Assembly (NCBI GenBank): GCA_028866015.1
Contig: JAGWIW010000009.1
Coordinates: forward strand, 1-56,221
Reading direction: 5' to 3'
DNA: 56,221 nucleotides
Origin: Betaproteobacteria bacterium
GTDB lineage: Bacteria > Pseudomonadota > Gammaproteobacteria > Burkholderiales > Ferrovaceae
The notes below the pieces were generated by a model. That model was not told the origin of the DNA, made no database searches, and worked only from the letters and a program-made list of their open reading frames with translations. Positions 53,736-56,221 of this stretch are shown piece after piece. Position 1 is the first letter of the stretch, and each line of letters starts with the position of its first letter. The position numbers were made by a program, and so were the translations under genes.

Positions 53736-54097
53736 GCGCCAAAATCTTTCTGGGCAAAAGCCTGGGGCGGCAGTTCGCTCGACAGCAGCTTGGCATCAAG
53801 CTGGCCGTCATCGTCTGCGTCCTGGTCCTGCGCCTTCCACAGGCTGAACGCCGCAATGGCTGCGGCAATCATGAGCGCAACCAGGGTGGTGCGCCACAGG
53901 GCGGACGGCCCTTCCCAGCTGGAGAATCCGCTGGAGGAGGCGCCTGCCGAGGGCAGGAGGCGCAGTTCGCGAACCGGGACGCGCGACAGGGCGGCAAAGC
54001 GGGCCTCGTGAAGCCGGCCTACCAGCGCGGAATCCAGCTCGCGGGTGCCGCGGTCGAGATGGCGCAAGATGCCTTGTGCAAAGTCTTTTTCGTTCAT
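53714..54097 (-). CDS. DUF3619 single-pass membrane protein, possible anti-sigma factor
   Basis: A 127-residue protein with a cytoplasmic N-terminus (about 68 residues, containing FAQGILRHLDRGTRELD), one transmembrane helix (69-87) and a short acidic periplasmic tail ending DFGAWLQETR. This one-pass topology, and the ATGA overlap with a sigma-factor gene, are what one expects of an anti-sigma factor, but no known anti-sigma motif is visible. The 3' end overlaps the DUF3106 gene by 22 bp. Confidence 0.85.
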   Translation of the reverse strand: MNEKDFAQGILRHLDRGTRELDSALVGRLHEARFAALSRVPVRELRLLPSAGASSSGFSSWEGPSALWRTTLVALMIAAAIAAFSLWKAQDQDADDDGQLDAKLLSSELPPQAFAQKDFGAWLQETR

Positions 54098-54663
54098 AAG
54101 GTAATGCCTTTAGCGGACAGAAGGGCCGACAGGGCATGCACCGCACGGGAACAGTGGGTTTTGACGCTACCCTCCGAGCATCCCATGGCGGCAGCCGTCT
54201 CAGCCACGTCCATTTCCTCCCAATAACGCAGCAGGAAGGCTTCCCGTTGACGGGCCGGAAGCTTTTCGATGGCCTGCTCGATTTCGGCCAGGATTTCCTT
54301 CTGGCTCAGCTCCTGCTCCGGCGCCCGGGACTGGCCGCCTGCGAGTGCTGGGATTTCCACCGCTTCCAGCAGGTCGAATTCCTCCTCCTCATCCTGTCCC
54401 CTGAAGCTGCTGAAGAGTGGGGTCCACCAGGAGCGGATCTTGTTGCGGCGGAAATGGTCCCGCACGATGTTCTGCAGGATGCGCTGGAAAAGGGGCGGGA
54501 GCTCCCCGACGGGACGGTCATGGTACTTTTCGGCGAGCCGGAGCATGGCATCCTGAACGATGTCGAGCGCGGCGGCTTCGTCGCGCACGGCATACAGGGC
54601 ATGCTTGAAGGCCCGACGTTCCACTGATGCCAGGAAGTCGGACAACTCCTGATGGGTTGCCAG
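54094..54663 (-). CDS. RNA polymerase sigma factor, sigma-70/ECF type, probable CTG start
   Basis: A 189-residue two-domain sigma factor. Region 2 contains AVRDEAAALDIVQDAMLRLAEKY and LFQRILQNIVRDHFRRNKI. Region 4 contains KLPARQREAFLLRYWEEMDVAETAAAMGCSEGSVKTH. Between them is an acidic linker (DEEEEFDLLEAVE). The frame is open upstream to 54792, but the conserved part begins at ATHQELSDFLASV, preceded by CTG at 54663 with GGAAGGAG six bases upstream. Related proteins start with M at that place. The gene overlaps DUF3619 by 4 bp and is divergent from ilvB. Confidence 0.87.
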   Translation of the reverse strand: MATHQELSDFLASVERRAFKHALYAVRDEAAALDIVQDAMLRLAEKYHDRPVGELPPLFQRILQNIVRDHFRRNKIRSWWTPLFSSFRGQDEEEEFDLLEAVEIPALAGGQSRAPEQELSQKEILAEIEQAIEKLPARQREAFLLRYWEEMDVAETAAAMGCSEGSVKTHCSRAVHALSALLSAKGITL

Positions 54664-54766
54664 GGGAGGCTCCTTCCGATAAATGTGCAGATGGTACCAT
54701 GACCGGCCAAAACCTTGACCAAATGGCCCGAAACCATTAACCTGCAAGGTTTTCGACGGTTGAACC
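54664..54766. promoter_or_regulatory. Divergent control region between the sigma factor gene and ilvB
   Basis: This 103-bp gap holds a perfect inverted repeat, aaaaccttg (54709-54717) and caaggtttt (54745-54753). Within it is a candidate ilvB promoter TTGACC (54715-54720), N17, TAACCT (54738-54743). A 10-bp palindrome ATGGTACCAT is at 54691-54700, towards the sigma gene. No leader peptide of the ilv attenuator type is evident. Confidence 0.45.
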
Positions 54767-56221
54767 ATGCGACTCACCGGTGCAGAAATCACAATCCAGT
54801 GCCTCCAGGAAGAGGGTGTCGAATATGTGTTCGGCTACCCCGGCGGGGCAGTCCTTTACATTTACGATGCGCTGTTCAATCAGGACAAGGTCAAGCACAT
54901 CCTGGTAAGGCACGAGCAGGCAGCCCTCCACGCGGCTGATGCCTACGCGCGGGCCACGGGCCGGCCGGGGGTGGCGCTCGTCACCAGCGGCCCCGGCGTG
55001 ACCAATGCGGTCACCGGTATTGCCACTGCCTACATGGATTCCATCCCCATGGTCGTGATCACCGGGCAGGTGCCCACGCCCGCCATCGGTCTGGATGCCT
55101 TTCAGGAAGTGGATACCGTGGGCATCACGCGCCCCTGCGTCAAGCACAATTTCCTGGTGAAGAACGTGGACGATCTGGCGGCCACCATCAAGAAGGCCTT
55201 CTACGTGGCGTCCAGCGGACGCCCCGGCCCGGTGCTGGTGGATATCCCCAAGGATATTTCGCAGCATCTGGCGGAGTTTTCCTATCCCAAGTCCGTGTCG
55301 CTGCGCTCCTATGCTCCGGTGACCAAGGGCCATTCCGGGCAGATCAAGAAGGCAGTCCAGATGCTGATGGAAGCGCGCCGCCCCATGATCTACGCCGGCG
55401 GCGGCGTGATCCTGGGCGATGCCGCTCCAGCGTTGACAAAGCTTGTGAAGCAGCTGGGTTTTCCCTGCACCAATACCCTCATGGGCCTGGGCGCGTACCC
55501 CGGGACGGATCCCCAGTTTGTGGGCATGCTGGGCATGCACGGCACCTATGAAGCCAACCTCGCCATGCAGCACTGTGACGTGCTGCTGGCCGTGGGCGCG
55601 CGCTTCGACGACCGCGTCATCGGCAACCCCCAGCATTTTTACTCTGAAGGCCGTCGCATCATCCACGTGGACATCGACCCCTCTTCCATTTCCAAGCGCG
55701 TGCGCGTTGACGTGCCCATCGTGGGCAACATCAACGACGTGCTGGACGAAATGCAAAAGATCATCGACTCCTCCACGGCCCGGCCCGAGCCTGCCGCCCT
55801 CAAGGACTGGTGGAAGCAGATTGGCGAATGGCGTTCCCGCGACTGCCTGCGCTATGACCGCACCAGCGCCATCATCAAGCCCCAGTACGTGATGGAAAAG
55901 CTCTACGAAGTCACGGGCGGCGATGCCATCGTCACCTCGGACGTGGGACAGCACCAGATGTGGGCGGCCCAGTACTACAAGTTCGACAAGCCCCGGCGCT
56001 GGCTCAATTCCGGCGGCCTTGGCACCATGGGTTTCGGCCTGCCGGCCGCCATGGGCGCCCAGCTTGCCCATCCTGATGCCACGGTGGCCTGCGTCACGGG
56101 CGAGGCCAGCATCCAGATGTGCATCCAGGAGCTGTCCACCTGCAAGCAATATCACCTGCCGGTCAAGATCATCAACCTCAACAACCGGTACCTGGGCATG
56201 GTTCGCCAGTGGCAGCAGATC
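54767..56221 (+). CDS. ilvB: Acetolactate synthase large subunit (partial, runs off the window)
   Basis: The first 485 residues of the ThDP-dependent enzyme that makes acetolactate and acetohydroxybutyrate for branched-chain amino acids. The activating Glu is in LVRHEQAALHAADAYAR, followed by TSGPGVTNAVTGIATAYMDSIP, a central FAD-binding domain, and the ThDP region WLNSGGLGTMGFGLPAAMGAQ. The metal-binding motif reads TGEASIQMC and then NLNNRYLGMVRQW. Glu replaces the textbook Asp of GDGS, and Ala follows it. ATG at 54767 starts MRLTGAEI. The 3' end and ilvH lie beyond the window. Confidence 0.95.
   Translation, partial: MRLTGAEITIQCLQEEGVEYVFGYPGGAVLYIYDALFNQDKVKHILVRHEQAALHAADAYARATGRPGVALVTSGPGVTNAVTGIATAYMDSIPMVVITGQVPTPAIGLDAFQEVDTVGITRPCVKHNFLVKNVDDLAATIKKAFYVASSGRPGPVLVDIPKDISQHLAEFSYPKSVSLRSYAPVTKGHSGQIKKAVQMLMEARRPMIYAGGGVILGDAAPALTKLVKQLGFPCTNTLMGLGAYPGTDPQFVGMLGMHGTYEANLAMQHCDVLLAVGARFDDRVIGNPQHFYSEGRRIIHVDIDPSSISKRVRVDVPIVGNINDVLDEMQKIIDSSTARPEPAALKDWWKQIGEWRSRDCLRYDRTSAIIKPQYVMEKLYEVTGGDAIVTSDVGQHQMWAAQYYKFDKPRRWLNSGGLGTMGFGLPAAMGAQLAHPDATVACVTGEASIQMCIQELSTCKQYHLPVKIINLNNRYLGMVRQWQQI

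Noticed and set aside
54737..56155. Minus-strand 472-residue frame opposite ilvB
   Set aside because: It is a shadow of acetolactate synthase, which is unmistakable on the plus strand.

Overview
The window looks like a chromosomal segment of a GC-rich betaproteobacterium, probably Nitrosomonadales/Rhodocyclales-like. The evidence is the rRNA 3' end, the neighbourhoods dapA-bamC, suhB-trmJ-cysE and sigma factor-DUF3619-DUF3106 beside ilvB, and the protein sequences throughout. The genus cannot be fixed by eye. No insertion sequence, prophage, CRISPR array or tRNA gene was recognised. Coding density is very high and many genes overlap by 4 bp.

Layout. 1-450: 3' end of 23S rRNA, 5S rRNA and the rrn terminator. 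512-3211: a periplasmic solute-binding protein with no ABC partner, followed after 9 bp by a membrane diguanylate cyclase (PAS-GGDEF). 3208-13671: a malonate catabolism locus. A divergent GntR/FCD regulator and an operator-promoter (GTATAC-core palindrome, TTGACA-N17-TATCTT) precede a TRAP transporter (dctPQM), mdcA, mdcC, mdcD, mdcE, a fused mdcG-mdcB, mdcH and a TauE/SafE permease. 13674-15995: nuclease, rfbC and rfbD, all on the minus strand. 16087-18948: dapA, bamC and a metallo-beta-lactamase-fold protein, ending in a bidirectional terminator. 19026-21527: small lipoprotein, ribosomal protein hydroxylase, peroxiredoxin and SlyD. 21524-23643: a chemoreceptor and a periplasmic Cache protein. 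23819-27852: mutS coupled to an HD-GYP gene. 27914-29673: fluoride riboswitch, crcB, DUF190 and an AlkA-like glycosylase. 29704-39162: a two-partner secretion locus with a 2,528-residue, repeat-rich TpsA and its TpsB. 39370-44680: SLC13-type permease, mmsA, suhB, trmJ, cysE and an A-type Fe-S carrier. 44702-52874: mfd, class I fumarase, acetyl-CoA synthetase and lptG. 52879-54663: a four-gene minus-strand cluster of sigma factor, DUF3619, DUF3106 and RDD protein. From 54767 the large subunit of acetolactate synthase runs off the window.

Working together. Malonate would enter through the TRAP system. Malonate decarboxylase would release CO2 and acetate, and acetyl-CoA synthetase (49805-51781) could activate the acetate. 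MdcG-MdcB makes and attaches the prosthetic group of the MdcC carrier, and MdcH primes it. c-di-GMP turnover (diguanylate cyclase, HD-GYP), chemotaxis (Cache protein and chemoreceptor) and the secreted adhesin suggest a surface-associated lifestyle with environmental sensing. The least understood units are the sigma/DUF3619/DUF3106/RDD cluster, the binding protein-cyclase pair, the Cache-chemoreceptor pair and a peroxiredoxin with a changed active-site motif.
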